Positions 12,201 through 24,219 of a stretch of DNA of 64,000 bases are shown one piece after another (position 1 is the stretch's first letter; each line of letters opens with the position of its first letter). The stretch is taken from NCBI GenBank assembly GCA_019454045.1, contig SKCR01029090.1:62001-126000 (forward strand), written 5' to 3'. This DNA comes from Zanthoxylum bungeanum (Eukaryota; Streptophyta; Magnoliopsida; Sapindales; Rutaceae). A program made the position numbers and the translations under genes. The notes under the pieces were generated by a model. The model saw nothing but the letters and a program-made list of their open reading frames with translations. It was not told the origin of the DNA and searched no databases.

Positions 12201-12539
12201 ATACTTCTAAGATCTAAGAATAAAATATGAAGATCCTTCAATTTCTTCATCATACTTAAGGATCTAATCCTTAGTTCTGATTAGGAAATTAAGGAGTCCT
12301 TTTGACAAGTATAATGGATTAAGCACTAAAGTTATCATCACATGAATCTTCCAAAGATCATGCTCTACTATTTGCTTAACTCTGGGCTTAGGCCTAATAT
12401 GTTATTTTATCAAATAAAGTAACTTATTAGTTTCCAGGACTATCCTGAAATTTTATTCCCAATTTGAAATTAAAGTCGTTTAAACACATTTTCACCCAGG
12501 ATTATGTTTTAAACACTAATTTTCCAGTTATCTTGATTC

Positions 12540-12810
12540 CAATAGTCTAACTATCCAATCAACGATTTCGGGTACAATCTAATGTAATGATTACTATAGT
12601 CTAACTATATAACTAATTACAATTTTATTGGTTAAAATCAAATATATATTGATTACTATAATCCAATTATATAATCAACTATAAATGATCAGGTAAAATC
12701 AAATATATTGATTACTATAATCCAATTATATAATCAACTATAATGAAGTAGTTTGAATACAGTCCAACTGTTTAATTAAACAACAATTAAATATTAGTCC
12801 AACTAATATA
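12540..12810 (-). repeat. 60-bp tandem repeats with small hairpins in Copia-A
   Basis: GATTACTATA plus following bases recurs at 12589, 12651 and 12710 (spacing about 60 bp). Within the block are six perfect inverted repeats with 3-base spacers: 12542-12554, 12595-12609, 12657-12671, 12716-12730, 12759-12771 and 12791-12809. Their spacers are CTA, CTA, CCA, CCA, CCA and CCA. Confidence 0.75.
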
Positions 12811-12931
12811 TTAATTTATTGACGAAATATTGAAATGAACGTGTATGGCAAGTATCTAAACGAAATTGCAAATCTAATACTTGCCTCCCACTATTTTTTC
12901 GGCGAGCCTCTAACCCTCTCTTGAGTACTCG

Positions 12932-14355
12932 GGAAACCTTGTTTCCTAGTGGGCTAGGATCCCGTTAAATAACATACAATCTTGACTTTGGCCAACAAAT
13001 TGTATGATACTTAACTAGGTAGATCTCTAAGATCAATTGGATCTCATCCAATTCCTAGATCCAGTAGGTGGACATCCAAGTCCGAAACATATATACAATA
13101 TATATGCCAATATATCCAATATATTTTCCTAACCTTTTTCTCTGAATCAACTAAGCCTTGGCTTTGGCACAACAATCTTAATGATTCCAGTTAAGCGGGA
13201 CCCATTGACATGGAAAGCTTCGTAATCAATGTCGATGGACAAGAAGTGATCTTGACTTTGGCCAACAAATCACAACTTGGACAAGACACCGATATGGAAC
13301 AAAACTCTATGATTCAAACACATCCGCAATTGACAAAGGTCTTGACTTTGGCCAACAAACCAATGCCAACTTTGGATCTTGAGTAAGAATCACTCAACGG
13401 AAGGAAAAACGCTTAATATGTTTTGAGGGTTTTTCGCGTGTAATTTGCAACCAATTTATTATCTTTGATTAGGTCTCATCATACACCTTAAGCATGCATT
13501 CTAAAAGCATAATAAGGCGCAATAAATAAATTAATAATGATATGCGGATGGATATGTCACAAATTGTTCCTAGAACAAATACTCTCTTTCCTCTCCCCGG
13601 CTAGAACTATTCTAACTTCTACCCAATTACATAATACAATAAAGAAACCTCATTTACATTGAGGGGAATTGGTGAGAAGAGAAATACAAAGAATAAGGAG
13701 ATAAAAGGCTGGACACGCATGTCCAATTTAATAAATTCTAAATTTATTACAACAATTTCCAAAATTGCCCTCACCCTTCTAATATCCATCTGATATACAT
13801 TATTCATGCAATACATTCATGTATTCATACAAATCATGTTATTCAATCAATCTAATCCAATTAATTAATCTTTGAATTAATGACCATCCAATGTTCAAAC
13901 AACGATTTGATTTGCGCGAGTCCAACTCGTTTAAGAATAAATACTCAAAGTAAGTATTCTTGAATTATATCGAACTACAACTATAAATCCAATTTATTTG
14001 TATTCAATACTAATTCCAATTTAATTCCAAATTAAATACTTACACTTATTTATATGCCTTAAAGACTTGGATTCCAAATCCAATCTTGATGGGTCTCAAA
14101 GGCCCAATAACATCAATGCCATTTTAATTAAAGTCCAATGGGCTTTTAATTGATTCTTAAGGCATGGGCTTTGACCATAATGGATCAAACCCAAAATGCC
14201 AAGGCCCAATAGGAATCACCCTATTGCCTACAAATTAATTTAGGCCCAATTAAATTCTTTAAAGGGCTAAGTGATGTATTTGGACTATATGGAATTGGTT
14301 TTGGGCCCAATTGGATCCAATCCAAAAGTCCAAAACCAAACTTGGTCAAACCAAG
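12932..14355 (-). repeat. Scattered compact hairpins in Copia-A leader
   Basis: Perfect inverted repeats separated by 3 bases occur at 12932-12946 (stem 6), 13022-13034 (5), 13035-13053 (8), 13088-13106 (8), 13109-13125 (7), 14019-14037 (8), 14067-14083 (7), 14311-14325 (6) and 14341-14355 (6). Every plus-strand spacer begins with C. The leader is otherwise AT-rich, with no frame I can assign. Confidence 0.7.
12973..13361 (-). repeat. Three copies of an 18-base motif in Copia-A
   Basis: CTTGACTTTGGCCAACAA occurs identically at 12981-12998, 13251-13268 and 13341-13358. The flanks differ, but are complementary in the first two copies (CATACAAT/ATTGTATG, 8 bp; GTGAT/ATCAC, 5 bp) and weakly in the third (GGT/ACC). 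Confidence 0.7.
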
Positions 14356-14903
14356 CCCATTAAGCCCAAATACACACTTTTAGCCCAATTCATAATTTAA
14401 AGGCTTATTAACATAATTATTATATTCCAAATATCACAATTATTTTAATTAAAGTGTATTAGCCATGATTAATTAATTAAACTCAATATTTCCAAAATAA
14501 CAATTAACTTAATTAATCATGCTTAATCCATCAATTTATGCTCAACACAAATTGAAGCCAAACACACATCATTTCATGCTCAACATGCTCTTGAATTTAA
14601 CATAAACATTATTGACTTTGATTCCAATCCAATCAAACCAACAATCAACATTTAATCATGCATTTAAACACATCCAATGATGTTAAAAAAAAAATAAACT
14701 GCCCAGTTCACTACAGTGAAGATTCGGCCAAGTTGGGGAGATGAAAAATTGATCCAATAATTTTATTCCAAATCTAATCATGCACAACTCTAAGTTAACA
14801 TAATCTAAGCATGCTCAAACCATCAATTTGAAGAAATCATGCTCAAAACACAAAAGCCCCAAATTTTAGTCTCATGAACCCTAAAATTTTCATGCTTAAA
14901 ATT

Positions 14904-14916
14904 GGCTCTGATACCA
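14904..14916 (-). other. Copia-A primer binding site (initiator tRNA-Met)
   Basis: The minus strand reads TGGTATCAGAGCC, the standard Copia site complementary to the 3' end of initiator tRNA-Met. It begins one base inside the LTR boundary at 14918. Confidence 0.93.
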
Positions 14917-15050
14917 TTGTTAGTGTTCCTAGAACATGCCAAGGATCTAATAAGCAAGAAAAGGTGTTCATAAATTCATTATAAGTTGCGGAATTACTTA
15001 TATTAAATGGATTGGAGCTTTTAAAATTTTGAGAAGAAGATCTCCAACAT

Positions 15051-15183
15051 CCAACCTTTGTGTTGATTCCAAGCTTTGAGTTGTGGAGATCTGCAAGATC
15101 CAACCTTTGTGTTGATTCCAAGCTTTGAGTTGTGAAGATCTCCAAGTACCAACCTTTGAGTTGATTCCAAGCTTTGAGTTGGT
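15051..15183 (-). repeat. 49-bp tandem repeat in Copia-A LTR
   Basis: CCAACCTTTG starts at 15051, 15100 and 15149. Each is followed by TTGATTCCAAGCTTTGAGTT, giving three head-to-tail units next to the presumed R/U5 end. Confidence 0.85.
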
Positions 15184-15480
15184 TTCCCTATCACCTTAGA
15201 AGACTTCTACAAGTGCTAGCTTTGTTGATTTTGCAACAAAATCAAAGAGAAAGAAGCTTCAAGTTCACGCCCATATGGATAGTGTATTAGGGTTTGATTT
15301 GTGTCAAGTGTTGTGTAATGAGAGAGAGAGATGCCTTTTGGTAAAACCAATTTACCATTTTACCTAAACAAGGTGGTTGGGTAAATGGTTTCACCAAAAC
15401 CATTCCAAGGTAGTTGGAAAGTTGGTGGCTTGGCATAAATGCCAACTACCCTCCCAACTACCACATGTGAAGTGGGCCCC

Positions 15481-15904
15481 ACATTTGAATTCAAAATTCA
15501 AATGTCTCTATGAACATTTGCCGCGGCTCGGATCCGTTTAATCTGATTAAATGAACTTTCGTCGTTAAATAATTAAATCTAATTTAATTAAATAACGATG
15601 CCTCGCAAATATATTACGAACGTCGTTTACGAATTAATTCTAAATTAATTCGTTCGTTCGTATTAAAGTCCGACTTTAATTTCGTAATGAAATCCAATTC
15701 ATATTAATATATCTGATATATTAATTTTAGCCCATACAAATAATTAATAAATAGAAAAATCAAATTAACTAATAAATTTATTTTACCGATTAATTCCAAA
15801 TTAATCGCGTTCTCTCTCTTCTGAACACATTTAATCCCAGATTAAATAAAGCCTCAATTAATCCCAGATTAATTTTCTCTCTCTAAATTAATCCCAGATT
15901 AATT
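15481..15904 (-). repeat. Array of ten compact hairpins in Copia-A LTR
   Basis: Ten inverted repeats with exactly 3-base spacers lie in 424 bp: 15481-15505 (stem 11), 15537-15551 (6), 15563-15597 (16, two mismatches), 15629-15653 (11), 15662-15680 (8), 15703-15725 (10), 15787-15807 (9), 15829-15847 (8), 15856-15874 (8), 15886-15904 (8). Plus-strand spacers are CAA, CTG, CTA, CTA, CCG, CTG, CCA, CCA, CCA, CCA. The stem sequences mostly differ, so this is not simply one repeated unit. Confidence 0.88.
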
Positions 15905-16945
15905 ATAGTTTAAGTCAACTGTCATCGGTGAATCTTTGGGAAGCGACCCAAGAGACTCTGGATATGTTGGCAGTAAATCTGGTTATCGGACTATCCGATT
16001 AAGTGTGTACCTCGTACCACATGCTTACGGATTTACAAGACATGGTTGGCTTCTAGCAAAGTACCGTGCCTATCCAATTCTCCAGAAATATTCTTACTGG
16101 AATATACAATCTATGTCAGGCGTAGTATACGTAGTATTGCGTATAGCGATCCAGTATCGGATGTCACGTGCTAGGCCTGGGGCTGGAATTATGTCTGCCC
16201 CGTACGAAGCACATGTCGGATGTCTGGTAACTAGTCTCTATAATCGGATGAACATGACCTAGTCATATCATCCCGATGACTGCAGTACTTAAGAGTACTA
16301 GTTCCGTATCCTACGTGACATCATCTCCACTATGACTGGAGTGATACTCCTTCTTGACATCACACCCAATACACTACGATTCTCAAATAACCAGCAGAGG
16401 CGTACACAGAACCGGTTAAAGCCCTGGACGACCAAAACCAAAGCACATTGATTGTCGCAAGTATTAGCGGTGCAAGTCTCAAGTTAAGACCAAATACCCC
16501 TACCCTGATTTCGGACTTCCATAGACACATAGTCATACTACCATGGAATTCCGAGGGGTCTATCCAGAGCGAAGCTGTTTTCCGTACCATCGGTAAAACA
16601 CAACCTCCTATTACACTTGCATGAGTATCCAATACCCAAATATATGATAACTATGCTATGTGCCCTCACAACGCGCACAAGTGTAATACTAGTCTCTTAT
16701 GCATTATCGATGTCCAATCTCGATAATACTCTGACTAGGGATATTTAATGATTAATCCTTCGAGGATGATACTGTCTCATATCATCTCAATCCAGAAACT
16801 AATGATAAAGACCTCCTATCATTTATACATCTAGGTGATCTAATCACAAATGATAAGAGTGCAATCTCCTTGTCACATAGTTAATTTGTACAACAACACC
16901 ATGATATGTACAAATAGTGATGCTATGGGTCATAATTGTCCAACA

Positions 16946-19841
16946 GAAACACCTATTGCGGAAGGAGATAACAAGATCATACATAGAGGAATGACATACT
17001 AATGGCTAAATCATGCTTGAGAAACAAGTAACATCCTAACGACCTAATCATGCTTGAACACAATCTTGTGAACACATCAAATAGATGAATGCGGAAATAC
17101 AAATGGATGATAATAGCAGAAGTGTCAATAATGGAATGGCATGGTTAATTACACAATGCAAGAGAAATCACCCAAGAAGCAATCATGCATTAAATGTGAT
17201 AAAAAGGACTCAGTTCAGGGTATGTGCGTTCGTGTAGCGTTTGAAAACGCGTTCGAATGGTAAACATAAGGTTCGCGTTCGTATAACGTTTGAGAACGCG
17301 TTCGAACATGACAAAAACCCTGATGAAACAAATGCATATGTGTCGAGTAGCGTTCGTTGCGTCGAAGGGAAATAGAAGGTTCGCGTTCGTGTAACGTTTG
17401 ATAACGCGTTCGAAACGGGATAAGACCTGAATAAAACGAAAATACATAGTGTTCGTAGTGTCGTCGTGATCGTGTAAAATGAAACGCGTTCCGGAACGGA
17501 GAAAGAGATAAAACGAATACATGAAAAATACATAGCAGTTCGTGATCGCAAATGCGTAACGAGTAAACGGAAAACACGTGGACAGATTAGCGTTCATAAC
17601 TTCGACGTCGACGAAACAGAAGTTCGTTCATGAGATAACAGGACACTGATGAAACAAAAAGCATGCGCGTTCGAGTAGCGTTCGTAAACGCGTTCGAACG
17701 GGAAACAGAAGGTTCGCGTCATGTAGCATTCGAGAACGCGTTCGAATGGGATAGGACCTGATTCAAGATAGATGACGCAAACACATACACAGATGCACAA
17801 TGTAGGACCCCGTGTGCCCGGTTGAATTCTTTCCCATTCAATCGGGTGTACCTCATCCGGCGCGGCAAAACATCGTGGTAAAGGTAGCCTTTAGGCATTT
17901 TTCCTCGAATGGAGGACCTTGAATCCACCCTAGTTAGCCCATGCGCACTAAAATGCAATACATGCGTAAATAGATCAATGATATACAAAAGGTAAATGAC
18001 ATAACAAAAGGCGCGGCAAAACATCGTGGTTAAGGTAGCCTTTTAGGCATTTTCCCTCGAATATAGGACCTTTAATCCACCCTAGTTAGCCCATGCACAT
18101 TATATCATAATGCATAAAAATGAATGAGACAATAATGTGGACTTCCGTATATCCGATTAAATGTATCTCACATTCAATCAAACACACTTCGTCCGGCGCG
18201 GCAAAGTATTGTCGTAAAGGTAGCCCTTTAGACTTTTCTCCCCTCAAATTGAGAACCTTTAGACTAACATACTAAGCCCATGCGCATTACATTACAATGT
18301 ATAAATTAAAGATAACAATGTAGGACTTCGTATACTCGATTGAATATATCTCACATCCAACCAAACATACTTCGTCCGGCGCGGCGAAGTATTATCGTAA
18401 AGGTAGCCTTTTGGACTTTTCTCCATTCAAATAGAGAACCTTTAGACCAACATACTAAGCCCATGGGCATTATATCATCAATACACAGACAAATAATCGT
18501 ACGGAAATTAAATGGCGGAATAATAAAATGCGAATAGTAAACGAACAAGATACAAAAGCAAAGTGAAACATGTGCCGTTTGCTCAAGTGGTACGTGGAGT
18601 TGTATCCCAAGTACAGACCGCACTACCGTCCATTCGGATTCGGCTACGGAATTTACGTCTGGGTTTCCATCCTATATACCACAAGAGACGACATACTTTC
18701 CCATTCATTCAAAGTCCACAACATGCATCCACAAATGACTCTCATGCGAAGAAAATAAATAAAACAATCAAGAGATGAATAAAAATGAATAATAGAAGTG
18801 CCCTCAGGTCTAACCTCTTAGGTTGTCTCTCGAAAGTGCGTTACACGGCCGTCGGAAGGGTTGATGCTCCACTACTCCTCCGGTTCACTAGTCCATTGCT
18901 CATGTTCGCTGCTTCGCTATTTTGAGCTGATGTTTCCTCTGTTTTGCTGCTGTTTCCGCTATATTCTGGTCACAATATTGGCTTACTGGTTTTCAGTAAA
19001 TAAGGGACTGTTTTTGGGCTGCTGTTTGGGGGTGTATTTTCGGTCACTGCAGTGCAGTTTCAGGGGTGATTTTCGGAGAATGGAGGGCTGTGATTTGGGG
19101 ACTGTTTTGGTGATGTAAAATGGAGTGTTTTCGGTGATGGTGGAGTAGGGTAGGAGAGAAAATTATTTGTTTGTCGCTTCTTGTCTTAGGCGTGAATGCT
19201 AGGAGTGTTTTGGGTGCTAATGCTTTGCAGAATTTTTTGTGATTTGTATGTATGTGCTAGGGGTTCTAAGGTTGGATTTGTGTTTCTTTTATATGCAAAG
19301 GCTAGGGTTTCTAAGGTTTGAATAGGAATGGATCAAGTAATTATGGGGGGAATATTTTGATTAGTGTCTCACAAGGAAAAATCTTCTTAAGTCATGGAGA
19401 AGATTTGGTTTGATTGGGAAGGTCATATATTTAATCTGTTTATTTAGGTATGTGAATTATTTAGATTGGGATGTGATTTATTTAATTTAGGAAGGATATT
19501 ATTTTAATTTGTGACATGTTTTAAATGTTTTAATTATTTTTGGGAGGTTTTTGGTGGGCTAATTAGGCTTGGGCGTGAGGCTGCAACAAAACTAGAAGTA
19601 CCGACACTGTTCGAACGCCAATTCGAACACTGCACGAACGCTCGTAATCTGTTTGACGTTCAAACGTGTTCACGAACGCAGCACGAACGAAAATAATGAA
19701 CATGTGAATTGAATCCAATGACATACTTATTCTGAATTTCCCCTTCCGACATTCATTTCCCGCGACTTCCGCAACCTAAAGAGTAGTGCCTCCGTACGAG
19801 ACTCATCATCGGGACTTATATGAAAAAATTCAGTGCCTACA
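16946..19841 (-). repeat. T2 3' LTR (partial)
   Basis: Co-linear with 24614-27421 of the other LTR. Contains the reversed palindrome array (about 17215-17760), the AAAGGTAGCCTTT-type repeats (17800-18480) and the CCTACA end at 19841. It is a little longer than its counterpart because of extra array material around 17420-17580. Confidence 0.88.
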
Positions 19842-19858
19842 GTCGCCCCCACTTTGAT
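19842..19858 (-). other. T2 polypurine tract
   Basis: The plus strand shows GTCGCCCCCACTTTGAT directly next to the LTR end; the minus strand is purine-rich, equivalent to the T1 tract. Confidence 0.85.
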
Positions 19859-19929
19859 GGGACTTGTGCAGTGTGTGACAATGACACCTGACTTGCCTGC
19901 TGCTTCGAAGTGAGTTGATCTGGTAGTCC

Positions 19930-20190
19930 ATTTTCAAACTGTGCTCCATTTTTGGAGTGCCATTTTCGGCATCTGTTGTATGTGCTCCATTTTGGAGCGC
20001 CAATTCTGGCATCTGTCATGCGTGCTCCATTTTGGTGCCCCATTTCCGGCATCTGCTGTGTGTGCGCTCCATTTTGGAGCGCCATTTCCTGCATCTGTCA
20101 TGCGTGCTCCATTTTGGTGCGCCATTTCCGGCATCTGCTGTGTGTGCTCCATTTTGGAGCGCCATTTTCGGCATCTATTGTGGTAGCGGT
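19930..20190 (-). repeat. T2 minisatellite 2 (short block)
   Basis: Six or so units of about 41 bp with GTGCTCCATTTTGGAGCGCC and CATTTCCGGCATCTG, the reverse complement of the T1 block at 7870-8290. It has fewer units than T1. Confidence 0.85.
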
Positions 20191-20334
20191 CCATTTCCGA
20201 ACCATACTGTGCGAGAATGTGGCTCATTTTTGAACCGTTACTTGATGAGATGGTCTTTACCGCTACAATCCTGCGAATACAAAACAAAAATTGCATGTAT
20301 GTGATATATATGCATGGATGCATGGATGCATGAT

Positions 20335-21170
20335 GCTGATGTGGGCCTCGGCCCTGGGACTCATCCCCAAAATTGCTGATGATATGTGTGGGCCTCGACC
20401 CTAGGACGCATCCCAAAACTGCTACTGATGTGTGGTCCTCGACCCTGGGACTCATCCCCAAAACTGATACTGATATGGGCCTCGCCCCCAAAACTGGTAC
20501 TGACAATGCTGATGTGGGCCTCGCCCTAGGGACTCATCCCCAAAACTGATGCTAATACTGATGTGGGCCTCGCCCCCGGGACTCATCCACAAAACTGATA
20601 CTGATGTGGGCCTCGGCCCAAACTGATACTGATGTGGGCCTTGCCCTAAACTGATACTGAGATGGGCCTCGCCCCCAAACTGATGCGGATGTGGGCCTCG
20701 CCCCTAAACTGATGCTGATGTGGGCCTCGCCCCCAAGCTGATACTGATGTGGGCCTTGCCCTAAACGGATGCTGATGTGGGCCTCGCCCCCAAGCTGATA
20801 CGGATGTGGGCCTTGCCCCTAAGCTGATGCTGATGTGGGCCTCGCCCTCAAGTTGAAACTGATGTGGGCATCACCCCGCAAGCTGATACTGATGTGGGCA
20901 TCGCCCCCCAAACTGATACTGATGTGGGCCTCGCCCTAAACTGATACTGATGTGGGGCTTTGCCCCAAACTGATACTGATGTGGGCCTCAGCCCAAACTG
21001 ATACTGATGTGGGCCTCACCCCTAAACTGATGCGGATGTGGGCCTCGGCCCTGGGACTCATCCCCCAACTGATGCTGACATGGGCCTCGCCCCCAAACTG
21101 ATGTTTGATGTGGGCCTCGCCCCCAAACTGATGTTTGATGTGGGCCTCGCCCCTAAACTGATACTGATTC
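20335..21170 (-). repeat. T2 minisatellite 1 (expanded block)
   Basis: Roughly two dozen or more units of about 29 bp: GATGTGGGCCTCGCCCC followed by AAACTGATACT, with small length changes. It is the reverse complement of the T1 block at 7190-7570 and clearly longer here. Confidence 0.88.
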
Positions 21171-21750
21171 CTTCCTGAAACTGATGACACTGTATTGTTG
21201 CTACTTCTGGTTGGCTTGCTTTTGCCGCTTTCTCTTTTTCTTCTTTGAAACCTGTTATCACAAAACAGAACAAACACAAAAAGAATGCAAATATGTTACG
21301 TGTATGCATGCATGCATGAATGAGTTTCCTATCCCGTTGGGTTATGTCTTCTCTTAGTGACTGCTCGGTTTTCTCTTCTTCAGGCAAAATATTGCTTCAA
21401 TCTGTCTACCTTGATCGGCTCGGTGAACTCATTCTCTTCTAAATCTGACAGTCTCACTGCCCCATTTCCCAATTTCTGAATGGCTATCCTATCTTTCTGC
21501 TTGCTTCTTTCAGGAATTCCCCGTGTTCTAAACATCGCTGAGTATCATAGTACCAGGGTTGAATGCTTTTGCCAAATATACTCATGTTGCAGGTTGAAAG
21601 GAAGAGACTCAGGCAAGTAAGTGAAATGAACGTCTTTATTATCATTAAGAAATGGTTTGAACTAGATAAACTCAATGTCTTTGAAAATGCAAGATCAAAT
21701 AAACTAGGAGGAACAGCTTCATCATTCGCAGCATTGCCTTCTTCCTCGGC

Positions 21751-23080
21751 CTATGGTTCTCTACTGCTGTTGTTCCCTATCCCTGTGAAAGAAACTGGGT
21801 GGTTGAGGGTTTGGAGGAAAAAGCTTTTGGGCAGGCCGAAGTTGATCATGTAGGTAGGCGGTGGGACAGAGTGATAGTTCGGTAGGGGGTTCCGGTGTGT
21901 GTTGGGTTGTTCTTTCTCAGGATCGGGTATTTTATGAGCATCAATGAGATTTTGGATTTCATGCCTAAGGCGGGTGCAGCTGTCAGTTTCGTGGCCTCTC
22001 CTCTGATGGAAGTGGCAATACAGGCTTAGGTCAAGGTTGGGTGGTATAGGATCTAAAAGTGGTTTAGGCTCTAAGGGTTTTAGGAGTCCTTGCGCCTTCA
22101 GCTTCTCAAGCACTTAGATAAAGGCTTCCCCAGGTTAGAGAAATGCCGGTTCCTGATGGCAGCAACTTCGGCAGTAGTGGGGTTGGTCTCAGAATGTCCC
22201 CCCAAAAGTCCTTCTATTCTGGCCATAGAACTTTCTATTCTCTGCTTCTTCTTCTTCGATGTCCATGACAGTCTCCCTCAGCTGTCGGAAATCTGCAATC
22301 ATGGAGGTCATCCTTCTTAACTTGCCATAAATGGAGGGTTTGGTGCCCTTGATGATCATTTTGATTTAGTCCTTCTCTGAGGGCCGAGTCTGCATCTTTA
22401 GAAGCTGGCTTCTCCAGCGGTCTACATACTCCTTGAAACTTTCCTCTGGTTTCTGCTTGGTATTCTCCAAGTCGTGGAGTGACAAATCAATCTCCAAGTC
22501 TGTAACATACTGTTTCAGAAATGCATCTGCCAATTCCCTCCAATCTTCTTTGACCTTCTCTCGAGGCTATGATACCACACTACTGGTGCCCCTTCAAGCG
22601 ACATCCCAAACATTTTCTGAACTTGGCGCTGTGTCAGGCCCACTGAACTCATAACTGACACATAATGTCGGAGATGGACCCTCGGGTCCCCATTCCCATT
22701 GAACTTGGCCATATCAGGCATTTTGAACTGAGCCGGCAGCTGTTCTTCAAAAGTCATTGCCTCATAATCTAGCAAGTCTTCATGTTTACCCCTCATTTTG
22801 CGGGTAACCGATTCTACCTGATCTCGTAGTTTCTGAAGTTCAGCTTGAGACCCTGCCACTTTCCCCGCAGCATATTCAGCCATATCATCATCAAAACCCG
22901 GAATATCATCATTCAATCTAGTCGGACGGTCTTCACACCTCTCATTCTCAGAGTTTCCCCCAGCATGAGGCACAACATATTGGCCATAGCAGCAGTCAAG
23001 GCTTGCAACTGTTCAGTAACCTTGGTGAGATTGGTTTCCAACTGATCCATACAAGATGTTTCATTCTCTGATTCGCTCAT
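21751..23080 (-). pseudogene. T2 gag pseudogene
   Basis: Minus strand, start at 23080 (MSESENETSCMDQLE). The core is the same as T1 gag: FKMPDMAKFNGNGDPRVHL, GAPVVWYHSLERR, then CHFHQRRGHETDSC near 21985-22030, ending 21751. At least two frameshifts (near 22970 and 22550) and a stop around 22115-22140 break it. It aligns almost residue for residue with T1 gag, so the two elements shared a coding ancestor. Retrotrans_gag assignment is from motif recognition. Confidence 0.85.
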
Positions 23081-23379
23081 GTTTGCTATTGGCCTTTTAA
23101 CAAGTCTTCCATTTTCCCTAACCCAACGGATATCTATGATGGCTCTTAAGACACAAGAGAGTTAACATGATGTGTGTATGCATGGGATGCATGAGATACG
23201 TGCGATGTGTGGAACATATAATTCGGCCCATTGTCATTTTAAAGCTTCAATCATATTATTGCAAGGTGCAAACTTGTCCCAGTTGAAAAGGCCCAACAGG
23301 TTTACACCTTTGCGACAACATGGTTAAACAACTTCAAATGATAAGGGGCCCAAACACAGGATGGCCCATCGGCATTTTA

Positions 23380-23690
23380 GAAACTTTTAGCCCAATTGTC
23401 ATAGGATACGAACTCGTCCCAGTTTAAATGGCCCAACAAGTTCGCATTTCTGACAAGAAGTCCAACTGCATCCAAATGAGGATGGTCCCCAAATACAAGC
23501 ATAAAGAGATAATTCAAGCATAAAGCAATAATTTCTACAGAGTGGCCCATTGCCATTTCAGAAACTTTTGGCCCAATTGTCATAGGATACGAACTCGTCC
23601 CAGTTTAAATGGCCCAACAAGCTCGCATTTCTGACAAGAAGTCCAACTGCATCCAAATGAGGATGGTCCACAAGCACAAGGAAATAGTTG
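23380..23690 (-). repeat. T2 leader tandem repeat (~178 bp)
   Basis: The block containing AATTGTCATAGGATACGAAC, TTTAAATGGCCCAACAAG and ATCCAAATGAGGATGGTCC occurs twice, about 178 bp apart, nearly identically. It corresponds to the looser repeats in the T1 leader. Confidence 0.8.
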
Positions 23691-24198
23691 CTATAGGTCA
23701 TACAACTCCGGTCTACGTGTGGGTTTGCGGGAGTATAGACAAAGACTCTCGCCGGCGAAGGGTTACCCACAACTAGGTCTCCCCACTCAAGGGTTCGAGC
23801 AACCAAGTGAGCGCACCCTTTTTTATACCTTACGGTACGTGCCAACGAGTTGTGGTGCGTGACTGACTGTCAAATGGATTTCCCGTTGTAGATTCCCCAG
23901 AGGGAGGGCGGAGCGAACTCTTTTAAAAACCCAAGCCTCTTAGGCTCTTATCGCTTGATGACAAGAATAAACAACGAGTCCTCCAAATTAGTCCATCACT
24001 GTAGGCTACAAGTACATGATTATCTAGGTGCCTTCGCAGCTTTTCCTTATAGAAAGGTAGTGAATGAGGGAAGACACCAAACCATTACCTAGCCTTAAAA
24101 GTGCCTTTGATTAAACCACTTTCAACCCACGGTAAACACGGTTAATTAAAGCACAAATCATAATCACTACAAGACATTATTTCGGGGCCAATTCTCTA

Positions 24199-24216
24199 TC
24201 CCCAGTGGAGTCGCCA
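24199..24216 (-). other. T2 primer binding site
   Basis: Reverse complement of TGGCGACTCCACTGGGGA, followed by the 3-base spacer (24217-24219) and the LTR end at 24220. Identical to T1. Confidence 0.87.
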
Positions 24217-24219
24217 GAC

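Larger units (their letters stand above)
11421..16945 (-). mobile_element. Copia-A, right segment (5' half of element)
   Basis: Continuation of Copia-A across T1. Read on the minus strand, the order is 5' LTR (16945 to 14918), primer binding site for initiator tRNA-Met, a long AT-rich leader, and gag with a CCHC finger near 11953-11993. It then meets T1 at 11425 and resumes in integrase at 1475. Both the LTR boundary and the flanking target GAAAC at 16946 agree with insertion into the T2 LTR, where the empty site is present at 24614 in the other T2 LTR. Confidence 0.85.
14918..16945 (-). repeat. Copia-A 5' LTR
   Basis: On the minus strand it runs from TGTTGGACAATTATGACC to CTAACA, 2,028 bp, with TG..CA ends and the primer binding site just beyond. 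It holds three tandem units of about 49 bp (15051, 15100, 15149; core CCAACCTTTG), the hairpin cluster at 15481-15904, and a less structured U3 part at 15920-16945. The matching 3' LTR would lie left of the window. Confidence 0.85.
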
